Shown in pieces: positions 1 through 21,597 of a stretch of DNA of 64,000 nt (the stretch's first letter is position 1; each line of letters opens with the position of its first letter). The stretch is from the NCBI RefSeq assembly GCF_010015445.1, contig NC_053115.1:18334005-18398004 (forward strand), given 5' to 3'. The notes under the pieces are model-generated. The model was not told where the DNA came from and searched no databases. It worked only from the letters and a program-made list of their open reading frames with translations. The translations under genes and the position numbers were made by a program. The DNA comes from Perca fluviatilis (Eukaryota; Chordata; Actinopteri; Perciformes; Percidae).

Positions 1-58
1 TGTAAGTATTGGCAACAGCAGTAAAATAATTTCAAAATATATTCATAAACACACCCAG

Positions 59-10733
<10,675 letters not shown>

Positions 10734-10827
10734 GGAAGAAATCAAGGTTATACAGTAGCAAGAAGCCATACAATATGAGTTACTTGTTCACTCTAGCAAG
10801 TTAAGCATGCTGTGATAACCTAAACTC

Positions 10828-10833
10828 AATAAA
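10828..10833 (+). terminator. Polyadenylation signal AATAAA of the myosin gene
   Basis: Canonical hexamer 95 bp after the TGA stop at 10731-10733. It implies a short 3' UTR of about 120 nt, usual for sarcomeric myosin genes. A cleavage site just downstream is inferred. Confidence 0.75.
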
Positions 10834-11679
10834 AGGTAGTTTGTTGCATCTTTGTTGTCAGTCTTTTCATTTTTTAATTACTGATTTAAAGATTGAATAT
10901 TTAACATCCTTGGATACTGAATGTCTTTAAGCCTTCAGGGGCTTACTCTAGGATCCATTGTGTAATTTAGACCAGAACGATACACGATGATACAAAGTTA
11001 TTAAATCATATATAAGAATCAACTAGATGCCATCTTGAGATGGGATCACACCGGCCACGAAGCAAAATCGGACCAGGGGCAAAAAGTGGGTAAACTTAAG
11101 TCACTACTTTAACAGCCATCCTTTAATTCATTCAACCTTTCTACACTCTGAAAGAAGACAATGGGTGACAGGATTTCCAACATAAAACGAGTAACAATAA
11201 GTAGTGTTAAAAGGTAGCCTAGTAATTAAAGAAAATAATCATAATAGTAATCATCATAGTCAAAAGCATTAGGGTATTAGTCAAGAGCTCACTGCCGCGA
11301 GAGAGAGAGAAGAATGTCAATCATCTGTGTATTCCTGCTCTGACCATTTGCACTGGGCTGATCTCTGTACACAGACATACTGTAGAACAGATACCTTTAA
11401 ATACATTTCTTTAAAGAAAATCTAAAGTTAGTATGTTGTTAACACTTTTATGTTGTATGTTTTCCATAGCAATGAAGCCCATTTGATAGAGAGAGAAAGA
11501 GAGAGAGAGAAATGTAATTGTAATAATGTATAATGCAATTGTAGTAAATGTTGTTTCCACTACAAAGCACTACAATACCAAGAGAGAAACATGGAGAAAA
11601 GTCCCCTCAGTCAGCTAGCCCTGTCCCTCAGCTCCCTCACCTCACAGGGAGAGGGAGAGGGAGGGAGGGAGACAGAGAC

Positions 11680-11722
<43 letters not shown>

Positions 11723-12403
11723 GGCAGAGACAGAGAGAGAGAGACGCATGTAGCCTACTGTAGACTGTATGGTATAGAGGGAAGAGTGTGTTATTTGTTT
11801 AGGTCACCAGAGGTCAGCATTGCGCGGTAAGTAGGCAGACTTGTTGTGAACGGAAGCGCTTGGGCGATGGCGTGTATAAGTGTAAATAGTAGGATACTGA
11901 CCGCGATGTTTTGTTTTGTTCAAATATAAATTATCATGTTTCTTTTATTTTAGAGTGTGATTATTGTAGTCAGTGGATGCTGGATCACGTTTATAGAGCA
12001 GGTCTCTGAGATGAGCTCCGATGTGGTTTGGGATGCGCAGTGCGCTTTGCTGCCGCTGCTGACTGGGACTGCTGCAGTGTAAACAAGACTGTCCGAGCCT
12101 GCAGCGCTGCTGTCTGTGGGCGAAAAGATAACGACACAGCGCCAATGGTAGTTGACTTTTCATAATTAAACGAGCACAGTTTCATCATGAACCCCCCGTC
12201 CTTTTTCAGTGCGCAACGACGTCATTTCTGCAGCGGAGAAACTGGCTTGCTTCTTTAATTAAACTGGACAAATCTGTCAGCCAGCACATCTAGCTACTTC
12301 TATGCAACCAGCAAACGTTCATCCTACCGTTTAATTAATCAGATGGACTTTGCTGTTGAAGGAGAGGGAGTAGCCTACCAACTATTTCTTGTGTCGCAGA
12401 AGA
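10834..12403. other. Intergenic region and presumed p4htm promoter/5' UTR
   Basis: No coding exon recognised. It contains purine-rich (GA)n tracts at about 11299-11312, 11489-11511 and 11643-11742. From about 11820 to 12400 the sequence is more GC-rich and includes a possible splice acceptor (ttttattttag) ending at 11953, so the p4htm 5' UTR may start here. The transcription start cannot be placed from sequence. Confidence 0.5.
11643..11742. repeat. (GA)n-rich low-complexity tract
   Basis: About 100 bp of GA/GGGA/CAGA units, almost pure purine on the + strand. Open frames across it are repeat artefacts. Confidence 0.85.
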
Positions 12404-15400
12404 ATGAGTGACAACCAGGAAACATCAGATGCCGAGGAGGACACGACTCCGGCCGGGACTCGGAGCGCGACCTTGCCGCTCCGGCCGCCGTGCGACCGCC
12501 TCCCTTGCCACAAGAGCAGCGTGTGCTCCCGCTCCTACTTCGTGGTAGTGATGGTGTTTTTTCACGTATACATCATTAATGTTATATTACTGCTATTTTA
12601 CGTGCACTACAACAGCGGGCAGGAAGATGCCAACCGGAGTCGTGATGCTCCGAGCAGTAACCAGCAGCGCCCCGAGTCGCGACGTCCGCCATCAAAGCCT
12701 GAGTTCCTGCGTGATGTTTCCCTAACAAGAGTCGAGGGGATAAGGGTGAGTAGCCTAGTGTGATGATGCATCACTCTCACTCTTTTATTTATTCCCTCTG
12801 TGTTTCTCCTGTCATACACATTTAGCACCACCACATCACCTCACTTCTCTGATAATCTCTCAGGTGGGACACGTCCAGAAGGTGTCACTGGTGCCAGGCA
12901 AAGTGCATGAAATGCGGACTCTGAGTATGAAACCTCTGCTGTTTGGTAAGAGCCAAAACACCCATGTGTCAAAACAAACATGAGCCGTTGGTGGCAGTGG
13001 CGGATTTAGCAAATTGGGGGCCCAAGGTGAAGGTATATGCCCCCCATCCGATCTTTAGAAAGAGAACGACAAAAAAATGTAGGCCTAGAGTTCAACAGTC
13101 CCGCCCACAGCGGGTTCTGGAAGTAAAAATACAATGCAATTTCTCCATTGACAATTAGAGTACAAACCATAAAATCGTAACCGTTGATGGTAGACTTAAA
13201 ACCAGCTACGACATGACTGAGCTATTGTGCTCTTATAGATGCCAAAAGTTCATGGGGCACCAACCTTGTTTTGAGATAAATGTCTTTTATTCGTGATGTC
13301 TTAATAAGTAGCCTAGCCTACTCCATTACCCACAATCCTGAACAATCCCACAATCCCACAGTGATGCCTCTGATTGGTGGAACTCATGCTGGTGATGAGG
13401 GGGAGCTGCCAGAAGCTGCCTGCACGATCTGTCATGCGCATGCTCAAATTGATAATCCTGCTTTACGAGGATTTACAACACTGCACGAATCACGATCTGT
13501 TTCACGCTTCTGCCATTAGCCTCCACCGGGAAGCTTAGCTAACAGCTAATTCGGCTAACCGCTAGCTGACAGCTTGATTCAGTCTAAAATAATGTTAACT
13601 CAAACTAAACACTGGGTAAAGCAGGCTACAGCTGACATAACAGCTGTTATATTTTAACGGTTATTTTCAGGTTTTATTTTGAGGGTCTTTTAAAGTTTTT
13701 ACATGCTTTCTCAGCTAATGGTTAGCCGAATTAGCTGTTAGCTAAACTAACGTAGCTTCCTTTAATCAGTGGTGCGTGTTGGTTTATGGGATGAGTAGTT
13801 CCTTCGCGCGATAATGAAAATATGTACACAGTCTTGTACCTTTGACTTTTTTTGGATTTTCTGTTCGTTTTTTCGCTCAAAATCATGTTGTATGCTTATG
13901 AGTCACGTCATAGCTGGTTAGCCTAAGCCATGGTCTAAAACTCTTTATGTACGGATTTTTCCATACGTCAGTGGGAGAAATGAATGGGAAATTTACTTCG
14001 GAACCCAAGGTCTCTTGGAGGAGGGGCGGGACTGTTGAGCTCTAAAGAGAGCCGAAGTCACGCCCCTTCCGGTGGACCTCATGGGACCTTAACTCGGAAA
14101 AAATATGAACAGTAGTGAACGGGGAGAGGCAAATCAATTTTTGATCCCGTTTGAATTGAGCCATGGATTATAAATGTGTTCGTCAATTTAAAAGATCATT
14201 TTTCAACCGAAGAAAGTCTCAGTTAGCCGTAGGTTTGTTGTAGTACCACTTAGTTTTGTGTGAAACCGCTCAGTGAACTACATCTCTTGTCTCACACAAT
14301 TTACGTCACCTAGCTTGATGCTCAACTTGCTCGCTAGCTAGCTAGCTTAGCTCTGTTCCACAACACATGTAACGTTATCTCAACTGATGTGTTTTATCCA
14401 GTCAAGTGTTTTCAGCAGATAAGCAAAAGAACAACAGCGAGATCCTCTGCTCATTAGAGTAACGTTACATCCCCGGTACGATACACACAGACATCGTAGC
14501 TTCAGCGAGACGTCATCCATGAGAAATTGAAGTGTGTAGTCTTTCTAATTATGTATTTTCACAGTCTTATACTTCAACAGTTTAACAATAAACAGAGACT
14601 TTCTTCGGTTGAAAAATAATGTTTTAAATTGACGAATATCATATTTGTAATCCATGGCTCAATTCAAACGGGATCAAAAAATAATTATTATCTCTCCATT
14701 GACTCTCGTTCATATTTTTTCCGAATTAAGGTCCCATATGGACCAGAAGTAGAAGGGACTTCGGCTCTCTATTACGGACTACGGACTAGTCCATTTCATT
14801 GTGAAAGTAGGGGGTGTATGTGTAGGGACAGATAACCATGAACTGGACATTTTAACTACTACTTCAAAGTTTCAACGTTTGTCTTAAGAATATTAATACA
14901 ATGTACCATGATTTTTGAAGCATTCATGATGATAAGGGGCTTTTTTTATTTTATTTATTTATTTTGAGGTTGGTTGGGGGCCCCCCTATTACGACCGCTG
15001 GTAGGGGGCCCCAAGCAGCCGCCTACCAATGACTCTATGTTAAGACCGCCACTGGTTGGTGGCCAAAGAGGCTTCTTCTTCTGATTAAAGCAAACATGCA
15101 TTCAACACACACTCATCCTTATTTACATCATTACTACCACCACCCCCCAAAGTCATACTGTAACCTAGTTTACACATAATGCTCAGGTCAATCAAGCCTA
15201 CAGTATATGAAGTGGGACAATAAGTCCTGAGGCAACTATTCCAATTAAGGGCTCATAGCTGAGTGGCTAAAGAGCAGAAATAAATCTGTACCTAACACAA
15301 CTAACAATTCAAAAGCATGCAGTATGTAGCCATTAATTTTTTAAAAAGGAAGGAGGTAAAGTTTAGGCTATTTGTTTTTTGTCTATTCTCTTCATTAGTG

Positions 15401-16829
15401 TTTGGATCACTAACAAGCATAAATTAAATATAAGTTTATATGACTAGTTTAATGTTGATATTAATGGTTCTGCTCTAGGCTGCCAATTAATTGCTGATTA
15501 TTTTCTCTATTAAACCTTACACAATAGTGAAAAATGTCACAAATTCAAAGTGGTGGTGGTAACTCAAAGGTTTTCAATATACTGTACTTTCATACCAAAA
15601 GAGTAGCAAATCCTGCAAGTGGCGAAGCTGGGAAACTTTTGCATTCCTGCTTTATGAATAAATGAATTAATTAAAAATCTAAATAATTGCTGATTCAGTT
15701 ACTGTTGATTGACTAATCACTTTAGCTTAATTATTTTTCCTTATCCAAAGTGAGCGTCTAAGGACAGAGGATGTCGTATTCTGTACAGATTGTAAAGCCC
15801 CTTGAGGCAAATTTGTGATATTGGGCTATGTAAATAGAATTGACTTGACTTCTACATAAAACTACACTACAAATCAGAAAAAGTGAAGCATACTGAGAAA
15901 ATGCTGCAATCCTGTTGACCAAACTCAGTGTATAACTGTGTCTGTCTCTGTGTTTTTCTGCAGAGATCCCTGGGTTTTTGTCAGAGGATGAGTGCCGTGT
16001 TGTGATGCAGCTTGCACAGCTAAAAGGCCTAATAGAAAGCCAGCTAATGGTGCAAGATGGCCAGGAGGAGCTGGCCAAGGAACTCAACCTCAGCCCAGAG
16101 GAGATCTTCAACCTTCTTGATATCAACCAGGATGGACAGTTACAGCTCCATGAGGTGTATGTCAGTTTTTGGATTGTGAGCATTTTTTTTTGGTTCAGAG
16201 TTGGTTAACTAATCCTGTCCTTTACTATTGTGCCTTCAACAGATACTTACTCATTCTCGAGTGAGGGACGGCATCTGGCTTACACCGGAGAATCTGCGAG
16301 AAATCTATGCTGGGCTCAAAGCTGACAAGGATGGTAATGGTAAGAAATCAACGCTGCATTTTCTACATACATGTATCTATTTGCATAGATATTATTTTTA
16401 AAACATTATTTGTGTTAAACGTTAGTAGTTCATGTACATATTTGTATGTAAAATTGTATTTCTAAAATTGCAAGTCTAATTTGTGAAATAATTGAATGTT
16501 TTTATACATTACACTGAAAATGCTACCTATAAACAACAGTGGTGGGTTTTGGCAATAATGTTGGGTGGGAGAAATCAATCTTTTTTGTTTCAGTATGGTA
16601 ACAGTTTTTTTGTGGTAAAACACAGTACAATGTGTTTAAAAGAATACGCCACCGTTTGTTGAAATAGGGCTTATCACGGTCTCCCCTAGCTGTAGATAGG
16701 TGGGCCAACACATTTTTTGTCTCAGTGCAAGTAATTAGGTTGTTTTTTTGTCTTTTGTTGGCTCACTTTTACTCACAACATGCTAACCTCATTTAAACAG
16801 AAATCTAAAGTGTATATATATATATATAT

Positions 16830-16872
<43 letters not shown>

Positions 16873-17289
16873 TATATATATACCGGTCAAAAGTTTGGGG
16901 TCACTTAGAAATTTCCATTCCACTCCATTATAGACAGAATACCAGCTGAGACCAGTTGCATTGTTTTTTTAATCAGGGCAGCAGTTTTCAGATCACATTA
17001 TGTGCTTACATAATTGCAAAAGGGTTCTCCAATGTTTTCTCAGTTAGCCTTTTAAAATGATATCAGATTAGTAAACAGAATGTGCTTTTGGAACATTGGC
17101 TAAATGGTTGTTGATAATGGGCAATGTAGATATTGTATTAAAGATCAGCCACCCGCTCAGATCAGCTGGTATTCTGTCTATAATGGAGTGAAATGGAAAT
17201 TTCTAAGTGACCCCAAACTTTTCACCGGTAGTGTATATACAGTAAACACACACACACACACACACACACAACACACACACACACACACA

Positions 17290-17367
<78 letters not shown>

Positions 17368-20264
17368 CAGTAGTAGAAACAAAATTTTCTACTATTGTAC
17401 TAATGGTGAAAACTCGGCCAGTAAGGCAAGAAATAGACTTACGCATTAGAATAATACTTTATGTACATTCTCATATTTTGGGCAGGTTTGCTGAGTCTGG
17501 AAGAGTTCAGGCTTCTGAGCAATGATGCCTTCCAGCGCTTCCTGCTGCAGCGAGGGGTGAAGAGGAGTCAGCTGGTGAGAAACAGCAGACACACCTGGCT
17601 GTATCAGGGCAAAGGAGCACACCAGGCCCTCCAAGACATTAAGACCAAGTAAGTCAAACCATGTTCTCCTATTGCTGCAGTGCTATAATAAATGTGATAG
17701 TCTCGCATTGCCAGACCTACCTCCACAGCTATAACTATAAGCTTTTTCCACAAATGGAAAGCATCATTTTAATTTTATGTTTTTTCCAGACTTTGCAACT
17801 TCCAGATTTTTTCTTACCTTTCTCTAACAAAGGGTGACTCGCCTCACTCGGCTCCCGCCCGCATTAGTGGACCTCAGTGAGCCGCTCCAGGTGGTTCGCT
17901 ATGAGGAGGGAGGACACTACCACGCCCACCACGACAGCGGCCCTGTGTATCCTGAAACAGCCTGCACACACACGCGCCTCGCAGCCAACACATCCACTCC
18001 TTTTGAGACGTCTTGCAGGTGAGATCACTGAGGTGCACAGTGTTGACTGAAACATTTCTCGATAAAATATCTGTGAATGTTCAGATCTGAATTCATCTGT
18101 GCGGTGAGCTCCATTGTGACAGCTGGCATGTGATGTGTTTGTGTGCTTCAACATTGTTTAGCTGGAAAATGTGTTCGCAAAGTTTTTGTGTATGTATGTA
18201 GTTATGTGTGTTTGTTTGCACCATACACATGTCAGTATAAATCTGTGTTGCATATCTAGGTACATCACAGTTCTCTTCTACCTGAACTCTGTTGAGGGAG
18301 GTGGGGAGACCGCATTCCCTGTGGCAGACAACAGGACCTATGATGAAGTGGTGCGTAATTGTGTATGGTCTGAAAATGTGTAGGGTGAGCCCTGCTAGTA
18401 TTGTATTGTGTACATGCTATGCATGTCTTTCATATATTTTGTTAACTCGCATGTTTGTCAGTGAGTGCATGGCCTGATGTTAAGCAAACTGTGTTACTGA
18501 GTTTGAGTGTGTTTTAGTCTCTCATACAGAATGACGTCGACCTTTTGGACACCAGAAGGAATTGTGACAAGAGTAACCTGAGGGTGAAGCCTACCAAAGG
18601 GACCGCTGTTTTCTGGTACAACTACCTTTCTGATGGAAGAGGTAGGATTTAAAAAAAATAAAAATTACAGCACACTGCCAACATAATGTTGCAATAAAGA
18701 TGCAAATCAGCCACTACTCATCTCACTTTCATTTGGATTTTTATTTTAAAAGTAATATTGTTCTGGTATACACTTTGTATGCCAATATTAAAAAGCAATG
18801 GTAATGTCCATTTACATATACTTGCAAATCCTATCACAATAGAGTGTTGCAGGGATGAAGTATTTTTGTAGGCTGACCTGGAAGTTAACATCACCCTGGT
18901 TACCTTGACAAAAAGCCAATGGGTTTTTTCTATAGAAAATAATCTCTGTGGCAAACAAACATTTATGATACTTACACGTTTTGTTCAGAAAGATAATCTT
19001 CACAAATGAAAACCACTTTTGGGATTTTTGAAGCGTGAATGCAATTGCACGTGAAAAAGCTAACAATAGGCTATAAACGAACGACACCAGGGTCACATGA
19101 CAATACCACCATCAATGGCTTCCAACTGATTTTGCATGTTCTCTGTGATGATGTTTTTTTCTCATTTAGCCACTTGTTAGCGACCGCCTTTTCTAAGACA
19201 CATACAAGCTTCAAAATTCCCGAATGTGGTATTTACTTACGTATTTTATGCTGTAGAACAAAACATGAAAATGTCTTAAGCTTTTGTTAACCACAGGCAT
19301 CTAAAAAAATAAATATTCAAAATAACCATTGACCTCGAGAAGGGAAAACCAGAAGTGCAAAAATGCTAAGTCATTTCCGGGTTTTAGGACTCATTCATGA
19401 AGTGCTCTATATTAAGGAAAATTAAACAAGAATAAGAGGCTACAGCCATGCTAGTAGCTCTCTGAAGCTATACCTAAGTGAAGTGGTGCTTTTAGATAAA
19501 TGCTAACGTCAGCGTGCTAACATGCTCTTAAAGACGATGCTAACATGGCCTAGAGCTACCCTGCTAGAGTGGCTAAAAAAACTAAATCTGAAAAAGCAGC
19601 TTATTATGTTTTTTTATTTCATTTCAATTAATTTTATCTTTGCATTTAACATGTCATTGTCATGGTTTAGTGGGACAATTCAGGCACAGAGTAAAAGTCA
19701 ACGTATAAAAAGCAGTCAAAAGGTTGATATTCAAGCCCATATTGGTGTTATTATTGGTGTTGTAAAGATTAAAGGTTATCTAGAAAGACAGCTAGATAAC
19801 GTTAGAATACAGCAAATATACAGTATAAGAACATGTATTTAAGGTTTATATCTGGCTAATTTAAACTAATAAATAAACTCATATGTTAGTTGGGAGAACA
19901 AAACTGCTAAAGTTATTCATCTTGACCAGTAGAAGCAGCGTGTTATGGATATCAATCCATAACATTAGTGTGAGCCCTTTAAAAAACAGACCTGATATGA
20001 AGGACATTGCTAATCAACATTAAATTATTTGTTTTTTGCTCAATAGGTTGGGTGGGAGAGCAGGATGAATATGCTCTGCATGGAGGCTGTGTGGTCACCC
20101 ATGGCACTAAGTGGGTCGCAAATAAATGGATCAACATTGATCCAGATTACCAGCGGCAGGCTCGCTACCAACAGCTGGTTTCACAGCAGTCAGAGGACGA
20201 GGATGATGAAAGTCTGACCCTGAACCCAGACATACAGAGTTCTAATATCCATCAAGACTTGTAG
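12404..20264 (+). CDS. p4htm: Transmembrane prolyl 4-hydroxylase (P4H-TM)
   Basis: 2-Oxoglutarate/Fe(II)-dependent dioxygenase of the ER membrane, known in mammals to act on HIF-alpha and to affect calcium handling. Nine exons give 497 aa (human about 502): 12404-12745, 12864-12945, 15964-16154, 16243-16339, 17486-17648, 17833-18018, 18260-18350, 18518-18641, 20047-20264. Visible: cytosolic N-terminus, one membrane segment at about residues 46-67, two EF-hand loops ([12 protein letters not shown] at about 194-205, DKDGNGLLSLEE at about 233-244), and the catalytic domain with Fe ligands H324-x-D326 in [12 protein letters not shown] and distal H437 in LHGGC. K447 in GTKW fits the 2-oxoglutarate-binding lysine. 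N-glycosylation sequons lie in NRTYD and NTST. The ATG at 12404 is used because the frame upstream has only a TTG. Intron 2 (12946-15963) carries a hAT element. The catalytic set is complete, so an active enzyme is expected. Confidence 0.95.
12987..15062. mobile_element. Non-autonomous hAT-superfamily element with 8-bp target duplication
   Basis: The element at 12995-15054 (2060 bp) starts cagtggcgg and ends ccgccactg, a 9-bp perfect terminal inverted repeat, followed inward by matching runs of G and C. It is flanked on both sides by the identical octamer GTTGGTGG (12987-12994 and 15055-15062), the 8-bp duplication typical of hAT transposases. No transposase frame is seen. The interior has two further inverted-repeat systems (around 13520-13760 and 14041-14770). 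It lies entirely within p4htm intron 2. Confidence 0.88.
14041..14770. repeat. Foldback (inverted repeat) nested in the hAT element
   Basis: The arm at about 14041-14222 is the imperfect reverse complement of the arm at about 14594-14770: caaccgaagaaagtctcag pairs with agactttcttcggttg, and ttgagccatgg with ccatggctcaa. The central part, about 370 bp, holds no gene. It may be a separate MITE that inserted into the hAT copy or part of its own sequence. Confidence 0.7.
15785..15852 (+). repeat. LINE/SINE 3' tail-like fragment
   Basis: The stretch gtaaagccccttgaggcaaa followed by gggctatgtaaatagaattg resembles the conserved tail of fish L2-type LINEs and tailed SINEs. It sits about 110 bp before the acceptor of p4htm exon 3. 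Confidence 0.5.
16816..16882. repeat. (TA)n microsatellite
   Basis: TA run interrupted by two TCATA units, directly abutting the left end of the Tc1-type MITE. This is consistent with a TA target site. Confidence 0.85.
16881..17236. mobile_element. Tc1/mariner-type MITE, copy A
   Basis: The left terminus accggtcaaaagtttggggt and the right terminus ccccaaacttttcaccggt are inverted copies. The inner parts also pair (accagctgagac with atcagctggtatt). The element sits between TA-rich flanks in p4htm intron 4. A related copy is at about 49750-50198. No transposase is present. Confidence 0.8.
17245..17366. repeat. Compound (CA)n-(TA)n microsatellite
   Basis: CA units to about 17289, then about 70 bp of TA, right beside MITE copy A. 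Length variation between individuals is likely. Confidence 0.9.
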
Positions 20265-20816
20265 CTCATAAACCAAATTTATATACATTATAAAAAAATC
20301 TACCTAGCCTTCCTTAGTCCTGTGCACAACGTCTTTGGCAACATCCTCCGTGGCCGGTATGTAGAGACAAGATTTATTCAGGGAATGAGGTCACAGTGGG
20401 TTTATGCAACTGTAAAGAGATGCTTTTGTTAAATATTGCTTGGATATTGTTATCCTGTTATTTTTTAAACTCTAATAATTTCCCATTTCAGGAATGTTGC
20501 ACTAGAAACTCATTGAAGGAGTTGAGACAAAAAAAATCCCTTTGCATGCATTAGCTTCACAGATTTTGCTGTTGCTATGAGCAGAAATTGCACTTGAAAA
20601 TTGAAATGGCTACTGTAAACATTTCAATGTCCTACCTTGTTATTGCTGCCATTACCAAAAAAGGCTCACACACTGTCAGTGTGATGCATGTTGTCTTGTT
20701 ACTTGTATTCCTCATTTTCTACCAGATTCTTCTTGAAACGTATTGTTTGTATGTTTAATTTTATTAGTTTATTTTTCTCTCTCTCTATACATGCACTCTG
20801 TCATTCTCTCACATTG

Positions 20817-20822
20817 AATAAA
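20817..20822 (+). terminator. Polyadenylation signal AATAAA of p4htm
   Basis: First canonical hexamer after the stop at 20264, giving a 3' UTR of about 570 nt. The downstream hAT element starts only 54 bp further on. Confidence 0.6.
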
Positions 20823-20867
20823 GGTAAATTAAGCTTACATGACTTCAGTCTTCCTAAGATAGGATGT

Positions 20868-21501
20868 ATAAATATTAGTGGTGTCACAGTTTCGATTTTC
20901 CCCCATCTCCCCATCGGAATGAGCTCTCGATTTCGACTATCAAAATCAAAAGCAGGATTTGTGATTCACCCAGTGATCTTTCTCTCCCCACCCCCGCCTT
21001 CTTGCACACACAAGAAAAGAAAAAACAACAGACACAGCATAGCTTACCGGCTTGTAGCATGCAGCTAAAGACACAGGGTAAATTAGCTAACGGGTAGCCT
21101 GCAGCCAGACTGCTGAAGTCGGAGATGACGGAGAAATAACAGAACTAGAAAATACTTCTGCTCTAATGAAGTCGCCAGTGTGGCAACATTTTTGCCATCC
21201 CTGTGAGTGAGTTATGTAAACAAACAACGAAGGCAAAGCATGTGGGCTCAAACGGGACTCCATGGTGCAATCATGTGCACCTTGTTAAACTAATGGTGCA
21301 TTCTATTGCACTTCGTAAACTCTAAGAAACTCAAACTGTTGTTGCAAAGTACCCTTCTGCCATCTAGTGGTTCTTTTGTGGTATTGCCCTCCCTGTTGAA
21401 AACAAAATGTTTAAATTAAAAATGTAATCAAATCGTGACCTTAAAATCGAGAGTCAAATTAAATCGTGGATTTGGAGAATCATGAAACCCCTAATAAATA
21501 T
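20868..21501. mobile_element. hAT-type non-autonomous element with 8-bp target duplication
   Basis: The element at 20876-21493 (618 bp) starts tagtggtgtcacagtttcg and ends atgaaacccct-a, imperfect inverted termini of the TAGGGGTGTCACGATT type common in fishes. Flanks are the identical octamer ATAAATAT at 20868-20875 and 21494-21501. It occupies nearly all of the space between the p4htm poly(A) signal and the last slc26a6 exon. No transposase is seen. Confidence 0.82.
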
Positions 21502-21597
21502 AACTCAACAATCATCAGCATCTATTCATTTTCAAATAAGATTTTTGAGATAGTTTTCTCCATCTTCAGTGCTGGATGTCCAGTTTGGTTGAAGTCC

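Noticed and set aside
11548..11830. Arg/Glu-rich open frame upstream of p4htm
   Set aside because: It is produced by the GA-rich low-complexity tract, which lacks stop codons in several frames.
12943..13519. Open frames right after p4htm exon 2
   Set aside because: They run into the hAT element, and the strong donor at 12946 and the frame-matched acceptor at 15963 explain the exon structure.
17104..17446. Frames with Ile-Tyr or Val-Cys repeats in p4htm intron 4
   Set aside because: They are products of CA/TA microsatellites beside a MITE.
18642..20046. Extra exon or gene in the last p4htm intron (several short frames on both strands)
   Set aside because: None has splice sites in the right phase or recognisable motifs, and joining exon 8 directly to exon 9 reads through [12 protein letters not shown] as in the family.
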